Assembly (NCBI RefSeq): GCF_001618865.1
Contig: NZ_CP015136.1
Coordinates: forward strand, 3,569,001-3,633,000
DNA length: 64,000 nucleotides
Source: Luteitalea pratensis
GTDB taxonomy: Bacteria; Acidobacteriota; Vicinamibacteria; Vicinamibacterales; Vicinamibacteraceae
Direction: 5' to 3'
In this document: positions 31,555 through 39,544 of the stretch, piece after piece
Layout of the letters: every line of letters starts with the position of its first letter
Numbering within the stretch: the stretch's first letter is position 1
Notes under the pieces: generated by a model
The model's database searches: none
What the model saw: only the letters and a program-made list of their open reading frames with translations
Told to the model about the DNA's origin: nothing
Translations under genes and position numbers: made by a program

Positions 31555-33288
31555 CTAACGGCCGGCGGTCCAGCGCGCGGCGTGCACGGTGACGGTCCGG
31601 GAGTCTCCCGGCCTGGCGTTGACGGTGTCCATCACCAGCAGGAGTGCATGGATGCGGTCGAGCGGCACGCGGCCGGTCGCCGGGCGGATCGGCCGGAATT
31701 CGTTCATGGGCAGGGCCACCACGCGCCGCGTGCCATCCACGTAACAGGAGTGCCGCCATCGCAGGCCCTCGCCCGACCGCGGTTCCCTCCACTGCACCGA
31801 GAGGCGCATCGCGGCCGACGCAGACAGCTCCAGCTCGAGGCCGGTCGCCCCAGCGGGCGGTGGCGCAAGAACGCCAACCAACGCCGAGAACTGGCTGACG
31901 CGTTCACCACCAGCCAGGCGCAGCGTCGCCTCCCCGCGAGTCCCTGGCGAGGCAGGCCTCAACATTCCGCTCGATCGCGGGTCGTGTTCGACGTGCCAGC
32001 CACGAATGTCGACATCGTCGGCCGAGGCGTTGGTCGTTGTGGCACCCGGCGCCAGGTGTCCGGTACCCGGTACCCGGTACCCGGCACCCGTTTCCGTCAC
32101 GTCAGGCAGGTTGTGCCCGCGTGCGGCACTGATGGCCACGGGTAGCGCCGGCCAGCCTCGCCGTGCGGGCAACCACAGTTCGGCGCGATAGACGGACCCT
32201 GGTTCGTCGGCGGGTAGCGGCGCCGACAACGCGGACGCTTGCGCCTCCCGGTACACATGACCGTTGCGTAGCACACGGATGCTCGCGCCAGCCGGGCCGT
32301 TGCTCTTGACCACGACGGTCGCCTCGCCATCAGCGTCGCGGCCAGGCCTCGCCATCGTCGCGGGCCCGATCAGATCGAACGACAGCCACACAGGATCGGC
32401 CATGCTGAACACGGCACTCCACGTGACGCGGTGTCGAATCGCAGCCAGCACCGCGACCGCGTCGCGGCGGGCGTCGCCAGAGGGCGTCCCGTCCAACCAC
32501 GGCACGACGACGCCGAAGGTGCCGAAACTCGCGCGATATGACGGGAACTCGGACAGCGTCCTTCCGCCGTCGATGGGGTCGGCGCTTCGCTGCCATCCGA
32601 TGCGTGCGTGCGCGTCCACGGCCGCCAGGGCCAGCTGCGGTCCGCGTGCCGGCTGGTCGCGTTCGGCGAAGAGCGCGGCTGGATACCTGGCGAGCCCCGC
32701 CAGCGTTCCTGCCCGATTCAACGGATAGGCCAGCAGCTTGACGAGCAGTTGCGCGGTACTGGCGGTGCGCCATGTCGAGTCGCCGTTGATCCATTCGAAC
32801 CCGTCGGCAGCCACTGACGGGTCATGCCAGGCGAGCGATGATCGCAACGAGTCCGGGTGGGCGATGAGGCCCATGCCGCCGAGGCGCCTGACGTCCTCCG
32901 CGACGGCTCGACCCTCCCCGGCCAGCGGGTAGGGCACGGGCGGCAGGTCGAGTGCGACGTAGTGCCCGTCGTCGGTGCTGATTTCCACCGCGTCGATCAG
33001 CAGCACGCCATTGATGATGCGTGGCCCTGCCGGTGTACGCGTCCCGTCCCCGTGATCGGTGAGGATGACGAAGTCCAGACTGGCGCCGGCGGCAGCCGCC
33101 GCGATCGCTTCCGGCGTCCCACTGCCGTCTGACTGCGTGCTGTGCACGTGATAAGCGCCACGCCACAAGGGCGGCTGGCGCGCCACAGGAGGGAGGAGGC
33201 GTGGTCGCGGTGGTCGAACGACCAGCACCAGCGCAGCGGCGACGGCCGCGACCACTCCCAGCCATCGCCACGCCCTGCGTCGCACCAC
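31555..33288 (-). CDS. membrane-anchored PHP-domain metallohydrolase (CehA/McbA-like)
   Basis: A 577-residue protein with an N-terminal hydrophobic anchor (about 8-25). The PHP domain starts at about 43 with AYHVHSTQSDGSGTPEAIAAAAAG (metal motif HxH), followed by LTDHGDGTRTP and IAHPDSLRSS. These suggest a divalent-metal phosphoesterase or related hydrolase. The C-terminal 250 residues are unlike known domains. Bases 32041-32089, an in-frame stretch of seven GGTACCC-type heptads, encode a low-complexity linker there, which looks like a repeat inserted into the coding sequence. It is followed closely by queD. Confidence 0.75.
   Translation of the reverse strand: MVRRRAWRWLGVVAAVAAALVLVVRPPRPRLLPPVARQPPLWRGAYHVHSTQSDGSGTPEAIAAAAAGASLDFVILTDHGDGTRTPAGPRIINGVLLIDAVEISTDDGHYVALDLPPVPYPLAGEGRAVAEDVRRLGGMGLIAHPDSLRSSLAWHDPSVAADGFEWINGDSTWRTASTAQLLVKLLAYPLNRAGTLAGLARYPAALFAERDQPARGPQLALAAVDAHARIGWQRSADPIDGGRTLSEFPSYRASFGTFGVVVPWLDGTPSGDARRDAVAVLAAIRHRVTWSAVFSMADPVWLSFDLIGPATMARPGRDADGEATVVVKSNGPAGASIRVLRNGHVYREAQASALSAPLPADEPGSVYRAELWLPARRGWPALPVAISAARGHNLPDVTETGAGYRVPGTGHLAPGATTTNASADDVDIRGWHVEHDPRSSGMLRPASPGTRGEATLRLAGGERVSQFSALVGVLAPPPAGATGLELELSASAAMRLSVQWREPRSGEGLRWRHSCYVDGTRRVVALPMNEFRPIRPATGRVPLDRIHALLLVMDTVNARPGDSRTVTVHAARWTAGR
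32041..32089 (+). repeat. heptad array inside a coding sequence, word GGTACCC
   Basis: Seven exact-length heptads (GGCACCC, GGCGCCA, GGTGTCC, GGTACCC three times, GGCACCC). The array totals 49 bases, yet the surrounding PHP-protein frame stays open. A related array with the words GGTACCC/GGTGCCC lies at 57679-57713. Confidence 0.85.
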
Positions 33289-33299
33289 GCGGGGGAGGA

Positions 33300-33383
33300 T
33301 AACGCCTAACGCCTGACGTTTAACGCCTCACCACTTCTTCCCAATCCCGAATCCGCAGTCCCGCAGGCCCAAGGCCCAAGCCT
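33300..33383 (+). repeat. heptad array spanning the gap, words TAACGCC and CAAGGCC
   Basis: Twelve consecutive seven-base units in one register occupy all 84 bases from 33300 to the stop codon of the LigD-domain gene. They include TAACGCC (three times), TGACGTT, CAATCCC, GAATCCG, CAGTCCC, GCAGGCC, CAAGGCC and CAAGCCT. Confidence 0.8.
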
Positions 33384-34160
33384 CTAACGACTCTTCGCGC
33401 GGGCGCGCTTTGCCGGCGCCGCAGTCGGCTTGGTCGCTGCGGCGGGCGCCGACGTCTTCGCGCTGGTGGTCTTCGGGACTGGCTCGATCTTGTCGAGCTT
33501 CTTGAGCACGTCGGTCAAGGTCTCCAGCGCCGTGTCGCCGGTGTGGCCGCGATTGCTGAGCCACACGTCCGGCGCTTCCTGCGCGAGGATCTCGCGGAAC
33601 GAGCCGGCGCTCTTGACGCTGTTGGGCGCGAACTCGGTGATGTCGACGTCACCGGCCCATTCGTCCTTGTGCTTGATCAGCAACCAGGAGCGGCCATCGT
33701 CTTTCGCGCCGGCGCGCCCACCCCAGCCGCGTGTGCGGACCAACACCCAGGATCCCTTCAGCTTGTAACCGTCGAGGCGCATCTTGAGATCGCCCTTCTC
33801 GAGCGACGCGTCGATGTCGTCGGTCTCCGGTTCCCACGTGCCCACGTCCCAGAGCATCACCACGCCGGCGCCGTAGCCCTCGGGAATCACACCCTCGAAC
33901 TCCCCGTATTCGATCGGGTGATCCTCGACGTGCATCGCGAGACGCTTCGTTCCGGGATCGAGCGAGGGCCCCTTGGGCACGGCCCACGAAAGCAGCACGC
34001 CGTTGTGCTCGATGCGGAAGTCGTAGTGCAATGCCGTGGCCAGGTGCTTCTGCACGCAGAAGAAGCGTGTCGGCGCCTTCCGCGTCATTGCCTTCGTGTC
34101 ACCAGCGGGCTCCGGCGTCTTCGTGAAGTCTCGCTTGCGTCGGTACTCTTCGAGGGCCAT
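33384..34160 (-). CDS. stand-alone LigD-type 3'-phosphoesterase domain protein
   Basis: A 258-residue protein corresponding to the N-terminal phosphoesterase (PE) module of bacterial NHEJ ligase LigD, here without ligase or polymerase modules. Expected active-site residues are present: His39, His45, Asp47 and Arg49 in KHLATALHYDFRIE, then His81 and Tyr85 in EDHPIEYGEFEG, with SWAVPKGPS between. The C-terminal 40 residues are Lys/Ala-rich and probably disordered. It would trim 3'-phosphate or ribonucleotide ends during DNA repair. No ku or ligase gene is nearby. A good AGGAG site precedes the ATG at 34160; a longer upstream frame overlaps the divergent pgi gene. Confidence 0.85.
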   Translation of the reverse strand: MALEEYRRKRDFTKTPEPAGDTKAMTRKAPTRFFCVQKHLATALHYDFRIEHNGVLLSWAVPKGPSLDPGTKRLAMHVEDHPIEYGEFEGVIPEGYGAGVVMLWDVGTWEPETDDIDASLEKGDLKMRLDGYKLKGSWVLVRTRGWGGRAGAKDDGRSWLLIKHKDEWAGDVDITEFAPNSVKSAGSFREILAQEAPDVWLSNRGHTGDTALETLTDVLKKLDKIEPVPKTTSAKTSAPAAATKPTAAPAKRARAKSR

Positions 34161-34212
34161 CGCGTGCTCCTGGGGGCTGGCGGGCGTCAGGCTACAGGCT
34201 ACACTTGTCGCC

Positions 34213-35922
34213 GTGACTGCCTCACCCATTTCCGTGCAGCCCGGCTCGCTGGCCGAGGCGATTGCCCGCACCCTCGCGCAGTGGACTGCCGAGCGACGCG
34301 TGGCGCGGCTCTGGACCAAGGATGCCTCGCTCTGGACGAGCAGCGGCGAGGAGAAGTGGCTGGGGTGGCTCGACGTGATCGAAGCCCAGCGCCGTGAACT
34401 CGGCGCGCGCACCGCCCTGGCCGATGCGATTCGCACCGAGGGCATCACTGACGTGCTGCTGCTCGGAATGGGCGGCTCCAGCCTCGGCCCCGAGGTCGTC
34501 TTCCGCGTCATCGGTGGCGCGACCGGTGCACCGCGTCTGCACGTGCTGGACTCGACCGACCCGGCGCAAGTGAAACGCTTCGATGACGCCGTCGACCTGC
34601 GTTCCACGCTCGTGCTCGTCGCGAGCAAGTCGGGCAGCACGCTCGAGCCCAACGTCTTTCTTGCGTACTTCTTCGACCGGCTCAAGCAGGTGGTCGGGGA
34701 GGCCGAGGCGGGACGTCACGTCGTGGCGATCACCGACCCGGGATCGCAGATGCAGAAGGTGGCCGAACGGGATGGCTTCCGCGCCATTGCCTTCGGTGAG
34801 CCGACGGTCGGGGGCCGGTTCTCGGTCTTGTCGGCATTCGGCACGGTGCCGGCCGCGCTGAGCGGCGTCGATGTTGCCTGCCTGCTCGACGAGGCCGCCC
34901 AGATGGCCGATGCATGTCGCAGCGAAGACGCGGCCACAAACCCGGGCGTCGCACTCGGCGTGGTGATCGGCGAGGCCGCCAAGGCGGGTCGCGACAAGCT
35001 CACGATCCTCGCGTCACCAGGCATCGCGCCGCTCGGCGCGTGGCTCGAGCAATTGGTGGCCGAGTCCACGGGCAAGAACGGCACGGCCGTCATTCCGGTC
35101 GATCTGGAGCCGCGTGGTGACGCGAGCACGTACGGCAGCGATCGCCTCTTCGTCTACTTGCGGCTCGCGGCCGATGCCGACGCCGATCAGGACGCGTTTG
35201 TCGAGCAGTTGAATCACGCCGGGCAACCGGTGGTGAAGATCGACGTGCGCGATACCTATGCGCTCGGCCAGGAATTCTTCCGCTGGGAGATCGCCACGGC
35301 GGTAGCTGGAGCGGTGCTCGGCATCAACCCCTTCGATCAGCCGGACGTCGAGGCGAGCAAGATCAAGACGCGCGCCCTGACCGATGCGTTCGAGCAGGAA
35401 GGCGCCCTCCCGGCCGAGGCGCCCGTGGTGCTCGACACCGAGATGGCGATTTTCACCGACGAAGCCAACGTCCGCGCCCTGGGTCCGGTGGCAACGCCCG
35501 TGGAGGCCATCGCCGCACACCTGCGGCGCGTCGTTGCCGGCGACTACGTGGCGCTGCTCGCCTACATCGACATGACCACCGACAACATCGCGGCGCTGCA
35601 GGAGATTCGCGCCGTGATTCGCGCCCAGGCCGGGACGGCCACCTGCCTCGGCTTCGGTCCCCGCTTCCTGCATTCGACCGGGCAGGCATACAAGGGCGGG
35701 CCCGACAGCGGCGTCTTCCTGCAGATCACCTGCGACGATGCGGTCGATGTGCAGGTGCCGGGACGTGCGTTCACCTTCGGCGTCGTGAAGGCGGCGCAGG
35801 CTCGCGGCGACTTCGGCGTGCTCGAGGAGCGGGGGCGCCGGGCGCTGCGCGTCCACCTCGGCGCTGACGTGGCTGCAGGTCTGCAGGCCTTGCGCTCGGC
35901 CGTCGAGGGTACCTACCAGTGA
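34213..35922 (+). CDS. pgi: glucose-6-phosphate isomerase, of the type usually fused to transaldolase
   Basis: A 569-residue PGI-fold protein that interconverts glucose-6-phosphate and fructose-6-phosphate. The two SIS halves are visible: LLLGMGGSSLGPEVVFRV near residue 77, ASKSGSTLEPN at about 138, and the later TGQAYKGGPDSGVF. This sequence type usually forms the C-terminal part of transaldolase-PGI fusions; here no transaldolase part precedes it. The GTG at 34213 is chosen because the frame further up runs through the divergent LigD-domain gene. The stop overlaps the GTG of zwf (GTGA), so pgi-zwf-pgl form one operon linking glycolysis to the oxidative pentose phosphate pathway. Confidence 0.85.
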   Translation: MTASPISVQPGSLAEAIARTLAQWTAERRVARLWTKDASLWTSSGEEKWLGWLDVIEAQRRELGARTALADAIRTEGITDVLLLGMGGSSLGPEVVFRVIGGATGAPRLHVLDSTDPAQVKRFDDAVDLRSTLVLVASKSGSTLEPNVFLAYFFDRLKQVVGEAEAGRHVVAITDPGSQMQKVAERDGFRAIAFGEPTVGGRFSVLSAFGTVPAALSGVDVACLLDEAAQMADACRSEDAATNPGVALGVVIGEAAKAGRDKLTILASPGIAPLGAWLEQLVAESTGKNGTAVIPVDLEPRGDASTYGSDRLFVYLRLAADADADQDAFVEQLNHAGQPVVKIDVRDTYALGQEFFRWEIATAVAGAVLGINPFDQPDVEASKIKTRALTDAFEQEGALPAEAPVVLDTEMAIFTDEANVRALGPVATPVEAIAAHLRRVVAGDYVALLAYIDMTTDNIAALQEIRAVIRAQAGTATCLGFGPRFLHSTGQAYKGGPDSGVFLQITCDDAVDVQVPGRAFTFGVVKAAQARGDFGVLEERGRRALRVHLGADVAAGLQALRSAVEGTYQ

Positions 35923-37442
35923 GCACGGCGAACGGCTCGTTGCGGCCGCTCCCGATCGCCCCGGCGGATCCGGCCGTGTTTGTCGGCTTCGGCGCGTCGG
36001 GCGACCTGACGCGCCGCAAGCTCGTGCCGGCCCTCGTCAACCTGCGCCGAACGGGCGCCTTGCCCGCAGCATTTGCCTTCATCGCCGTGATCCGCCAGGC
36101 CGACGTGGGCAAGTCACTGGCCGATGACGTGTTGAAGGCCGCCGACGAGCACCTCGACTCGCCGCTCACCCAGGAGGAGCGCGACTGGTTCCTCGGTCGC
36201 ATCGGCGTCGTCGTCGGCGACGTCGAGCAGCCGATCCTCTATGCCGACATCGCCGCACGCCTGACCGAACTGCAGGCTTCGCACGGCACCGGCACCAACG
36301 CCCTCTTCTACCTGGCGACGCCGCCGCAACTGTTCGCGCCGATCGCGGCCGGTCTCGGCAAGGCCGGCCTGCTCGACGAAGCCGCGGCCCATGGCTGGCG
36401 CCGCGTTGTCGTGGAGAAGCCGTTCGGCCACGACCTCGAGTCGGCGATCGCTCTGAACCGCGCGTTGTCTGGGGTGATGGAAGAACGGCAGATCTACCGG
36501 ATCGACCATTACCTCGGCAAGGAGACCGTGCAGAACCTGATGATCTTCAGGTTCGCCAACAGCATCTTCGAGCCGATCTGGAATCGGCGGTACGTGGACC
36601 ACGTCCAGATCACCGTCGCGGAGTCCGACGGAATCGGAACGCGGGGCGGATACTACGACGAGGCGGGCGCGCTGCGCGACATGGTGCAGAACCACCTGTT
36701 CATGCTGCTGGCATTGACGGCGATGGAGCCTCCCATCTCGTTCGATGCCGATGCGGTGCGCGACGAGCGCCTGAAGGTGCTGCAGGCGATCACGCCGTTC
36801 ACGCGGGCGATGGTCGAACGCGATGTGGTGCGGGCCCAGTACGCAGCCGGCCGGATCAAGGATGCCGACGTGCGTGGCTACCTCGAAGAGGACAAGGTCG
36901 CGCCCGGATCCTCCACGGAAACCTTCGTGGCGCTGCGCCTGCAGGTGGAGAACTGGCGCTGGGCGGGCGTGCCGTTCTACCTGCGAACCGGCAAGCGCCT
37001 CGCCAAGCGCGTCTCCGAGATCGCCGTGCATTTCCGGCAGCCGCCATTCATGATGTTTCGCGACACGGCGGTGCGGAGCCTCAACTGCAACGTGCTCGTG
37101 ATTCGCGTGCAGCCCGAGGAGGGCATCACCCTGGAAGTGGATGCCAAGGTACCGGGCCAGGCGCTCGATCTGAAGACCGTGGCGATGGACTTCAAGTACG
37201 ACGAGGTCTTTGCGCAGACGCCGTCGACCGGTTACGAAACGCTGCTGTACGACGCGCTGACCGGCGACCAGACGCTGTTCCACCGGGCCGACAGCACCGA
37301 GGTGAGCTGGCGCGCCGTCATGCCGATCCTCGAGGCGTGGCCCTCGCAATCGCGACCCGTCTGCTACGCCGCCGGTTCGTGGGGACCTGAGGAGGCCCAC
37401 GAACTGCTCGAACGCGACGGTCGCGCGTGGCGACGTCCGTGA
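35919..37442 (+). CDS. zwf: glucose-6-phosphate 1-dehydrogenase
   Basis: A 507-residue enzyme for the first oxidative pentose-phosphate step. It contains the dinucleotide motif GASGDLTRRKL (about 25-35), VVVEKPFGHDLESA and the substrate/catalytic signature RIDHYLGKE (194-202). Its length is normal for the family. It starts at a GTG overlapping the pgi stop by four bases, and its own stop overlaps the start of the phosphogluconolactonase gene. NADP versus NAD preference was not assigned. Confidence 0.95.
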   Translation: MSTANGSLRPLPIAPADPAVFVGFGASGDLTRRKLVPALVNLRRTGALPAAFAFIAVIRQADVGKSLADDVLKAADEHLDSPLTQEERDWFLGRIGVVVGDVEQPILYADIAARLTELQASHGTGTNALFYLATPPQLFAPIAAGLGKAGLLDEAAAHGWRRVVVEKPFGHDLESAIALNRALSGVMEERQIYRIDHYLGKETVQNLMIFRFANSIFEPIWNRRYVDHVQITVAESDGIGTRGGYYDEAGALRDMVQNHLFMLLALTAMEPPISFDADAVRDERLKVLQAITPFTRAMVERDVVRAQYAAGRIKDADVRGYLEEDKVAPGSSTETFVALRLQVENWRWAGVPFYLRTGKRLAKRVSEIAVHFRQPPFMMFRDTAVRSLNCNVLVIRVQPEEGITLEVDAKVPGQALDLKTVAMDFKYDEVFAQTPSTGYETLLYDALTGDQTLFHRADSTEVSWRAVMPILEAWPSQSRPVCYAAGSWGPEEAHELLERDGRAWRRP

Positions 37443-38212
37443 CCGAGCCGCGCATGGCGCGCGGCGCGCTGATCCGCCTGGCATCGACGCCGGAGTCGGT
37501 CGCGGCCGCCGCGGCCAGCGAAGTCCTGGCGGTGCTCGAAGCGGCCATGGCCTGGCGTGGCGAGGCTCATCTCGCTCTTTCGGGCGGACGTACCCCAGCG
37601 GCACTGCACCGCGTGCTCGCCTCGCTACCGTTCGACGGCTGGTCGCATGTCCACGTGTGGTTCGGCGACGAACGCATGGTTGCACCAGCGCATGCCGACA
37701 GCAACTACCGCATGGCCCGGGAGACGTTGCTCTCCGCGGTCCCGGTTCCGGAGCCACAGGTCCATCGTTGGGAGACCGAGTTGGGGCCAGGTGAGGCCGC
37801 GTCGCGCTACGACGCGGCGCTGCGCGACCTTGCAACCCGGCAGGAGCGATCGGCGCCGGCCTTCGACCTGTTGCTGCTCGGGATGGGTGCCGACGCGCAT
37901 ACCGCCTCTCTGTTTCCAGGCAGCCCTCTTCTGGCTGATGCGGCAGACGGTGTGGATCGCGCCGCGCCGTTTGCCACCGCTGTCGAAGTGCCGACGTTGA
38001 ACACCTGGCGTCTCACCGTCACGCCGGCGACGATCCGCGCGGCCCGCACCGTGTTCGTGCTGGTCGTCGGCGGCGACAAGCACGCCGCACTTCGACGCGT
38101 CCTCGGTGCCTCGCCCGATCCCCTCGAGGCTCCGGCGACGCTCCTGCACGACGTCCCGGGGGATCTCGCCTGGTATGTGGATCGCGCCGCGCTGTTCGGC
38201 AAACCGGGGTAG
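37439..38212 (+). CDS. pgl: 6-phosphogluconolactonase
   Basis: A 257-residue NagB/RpiA-fold protein that hydrolyses 6-phosphogluconolactone, the product of the zwf enzyme encoded immediately upstream. LALSGGRTPAALHRVL, VHVWFGDERMVAPAHADSNY and LLLLGMGADAHTASLFPG are the standard Pgl motifs. The GTG at 37439 overlaps the zwf stop by four bases in the same style as the pgi-zwf junction; an in-frame GTG four codons upstream (37427) is also possible. Confidence 0.92.
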   Translation: MTEPRMARGALIRLASTPESVAAAAASEVLAVLEAAMAWRGEAHLALSGGRTPAALHRVLASLPFDGWSHVHVWFGDERMVAPAHADSNYRMARETLLSAVPVPEPQVHRWETELGPGEAASRYDAALRDLATRQERSAPAFDLLLLGMGADAHTASLFPGSPLLADAADGVDRAAPFATAVEVPTLNTWRLTVTPATIRAARTVFVLVVGGDKHAALRRVLGASPDPLEAPATLLHDVPGDLAWYVDRAALFGKPG

Positions 38213-38233
38213 AAATTCTCTGGACGATGCGCA

Positions 38234-38290
38234 AATGCCGGGAATGCCACACGCAGGGAATGCTGGGAATGCCGGAATGCTGGAATGTCG
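38234..38290 (+). repeat. 8-9 base array, word GGGAATGCC
   Basis: Units GGGAATGCC, GGGAATGCT, GGGAATGCC, GGAATGCT and GGAATGTC, the first interrupted by ACACGCA, in the gap between the convergent pgl and phosphodiesterase genes. The complementary word is tandem at 24109-24134. Confidence 0.7.
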
Positions 38291-38313
38291 AGAGCTCGCG
38301 CCCGGGGGACCGC

Positions 38314-38787
38314 TCAATCGATTTCGATGATCTCGACATCGGCGACGCCAGCCTCCAGTGTCAGGCGGGCCACGCTCGGGACGACGTCGAAGCGACGCGG
38401 CCCAGCCGCTCCGGGATTGACCACGAGCTTCCGGCCTGCACGATGCACGAGCGCGCGATGGGTATGGCCGAACACCAGGATGCTCGCGTCCGCGTAGCGG
38501 TAGAGAAGGCCTTCCGGAGTGGGGCGGCCCAGCTCGTGCCCGTGGCTCACGTGAATCTGCCACCCTTCGAGCGAGAGCCAGCGGTGCGCTTCGAGTTCAG
38601 GGGTATCGATATCGTCCACGTTGCCGTGCACGGCCAGGACCGGTGCCAGCGCCTTGAGCTCGACGAGGACGTCGCGATTGCCGACATCGCCGGCGTGCAG
38701 AATCAACTCGACGCCTTCGAGAGCCTGCATCGCGGACGCCCTGAGTTGCCCGTGGGTATCGGAAATCAGCCCGACGACGATCGGCAT
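38314..38787 (-). CDS. YfcE/MJ0936-type metallophosphodiesterase
   Basis: A 157-residue calcineurin-like phosphoesterase. The metal-binding blocks are in order: GLISDTHGQ at 6-14, LHAGDVGN at about 30-37, VHGNVDD at about 53-59, SHGHELG and VFGHTHRA. This is a compact single-domain member of the YfcE/MJ0936 group, usually a phosphodiesterase with broad activity in vitro. The physiological substrate is unknown. It is divergent from the esterase gene, with 28 bases between starts. Confidence 0.85.
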   Translation of the reverse strand: MPIVVGLISDTHGQLRASAMQALEGVELILHAGDVGNRDVLVELKALAPVLAVHGNVDDIDTPELEAHRWLSLEGWQIHVSHGHELGRPTPEGLLYRYADASILVFGHTHRALVHRAGRKLVVNPGAAGPRRFDVVPSVARLTLEAGVADVEIIEID

Positions 38788-38815
38788 GGCTCTTGTATTC
38801 TAGCGGGCGATTGCC

Positions 38816-39532
38816 ATGACTACCGAGCCTCGCGAACATGCCATCGTCACGCCGGTTCATGGGCGCTATCTGGTGCGCGTGGCGGAGTCGCCGACCCGCG
38901 GTCCCGCGCGCAACGCCCCGATGGCGGTCGGGTTCCACGGCTACGGAGAGTCTGCCGACGAGCAATTGGCGCGCCTCGAAGCGATTCCCGAGCTAGCCGA
39001 TTGGACGCTGGTCAGTATCCAGGGGCTGCATCGGTTCTACGGTCGCGGGCAGGCCGTGGTGGCGAGTTGGATGACGTCGCAGGATCGCGAGGGCGCGATT
39101 GAAGACAACCTGCGCTACGTGCGCAGTGTAATCACCGAGGCGGTCCACCAGACCGGTGAGCCGCAGGCGCTCGTGTACGTGGGGTACTCGCAGGGCGTCG
39201 CCATGGCTTGGCGAGCCGCGATTCTCGGGGCCCGGCGGATCGATGGCCTCGCGGTCTTCGGCGGCGACGTGCCACCAGAACTTGTGGTGCGGCCGATGAC
39301 GCAGTGCCCGCCCGTGCTGATCGGCCGCGGCCGCGACGACACACAGTACACGGCCGCGCATTTCCGTACCGATCTCGACATGCTGGCGACGCGCTTCGTG
39401 GCGGTGGAGCCGTACGAGGTGGTCGGCGGCCACGGGTGGACCCCCGCCGTGGGGCGTGAGATCGGCGGCTTCGTCACCCGGTTGATCCACCCGACGTCGG
39501 CCGCAGCGCGTTTGCCCGACGTGTTCCCCTGA
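38816..39532 (+). CDS. alpha/beta hydrolase, phospholipase/carboxylesterase family
   Basis: A 238-residue esterase-like hydrolase. The nucleophile elbow is GYSQGVAMAWRA (about 122-133), matching the GxSxG of the carboxylesterase/acyl-protein thioesterase group. GFHGYGES near residue 41 is the oxyanion loop. GRGRDD and the late GGHGWTP carry the probable Asp and His. It is cytoplasmic, with no signal peptide. The substrate is unknown. It is convergent with ppc. Confidence 0.8.
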   Translation: MTTEPREHAIVTPVHGRYLVRVAESPTRGPARNAPMAVGFHGYGESADEQLARLEAIPELADWTLVSIQGLHRFYGRGQAVVASWMTSQDREGAIEDNLRYVRSVITEAVHQTGEPQALVYVGYSQGVAMAWRAAILGARRIDGLAVFGGDVPPELVVRPMTQCPPVLIGRGRDDTQYTAAHFRTDLDMLATRFVAVEPYEVVGGHGWTPAVGREIGGFVTRLIHPTSAAARLPDVFP

Positions 39533-39544
39533 GGCGTCCGCGCG

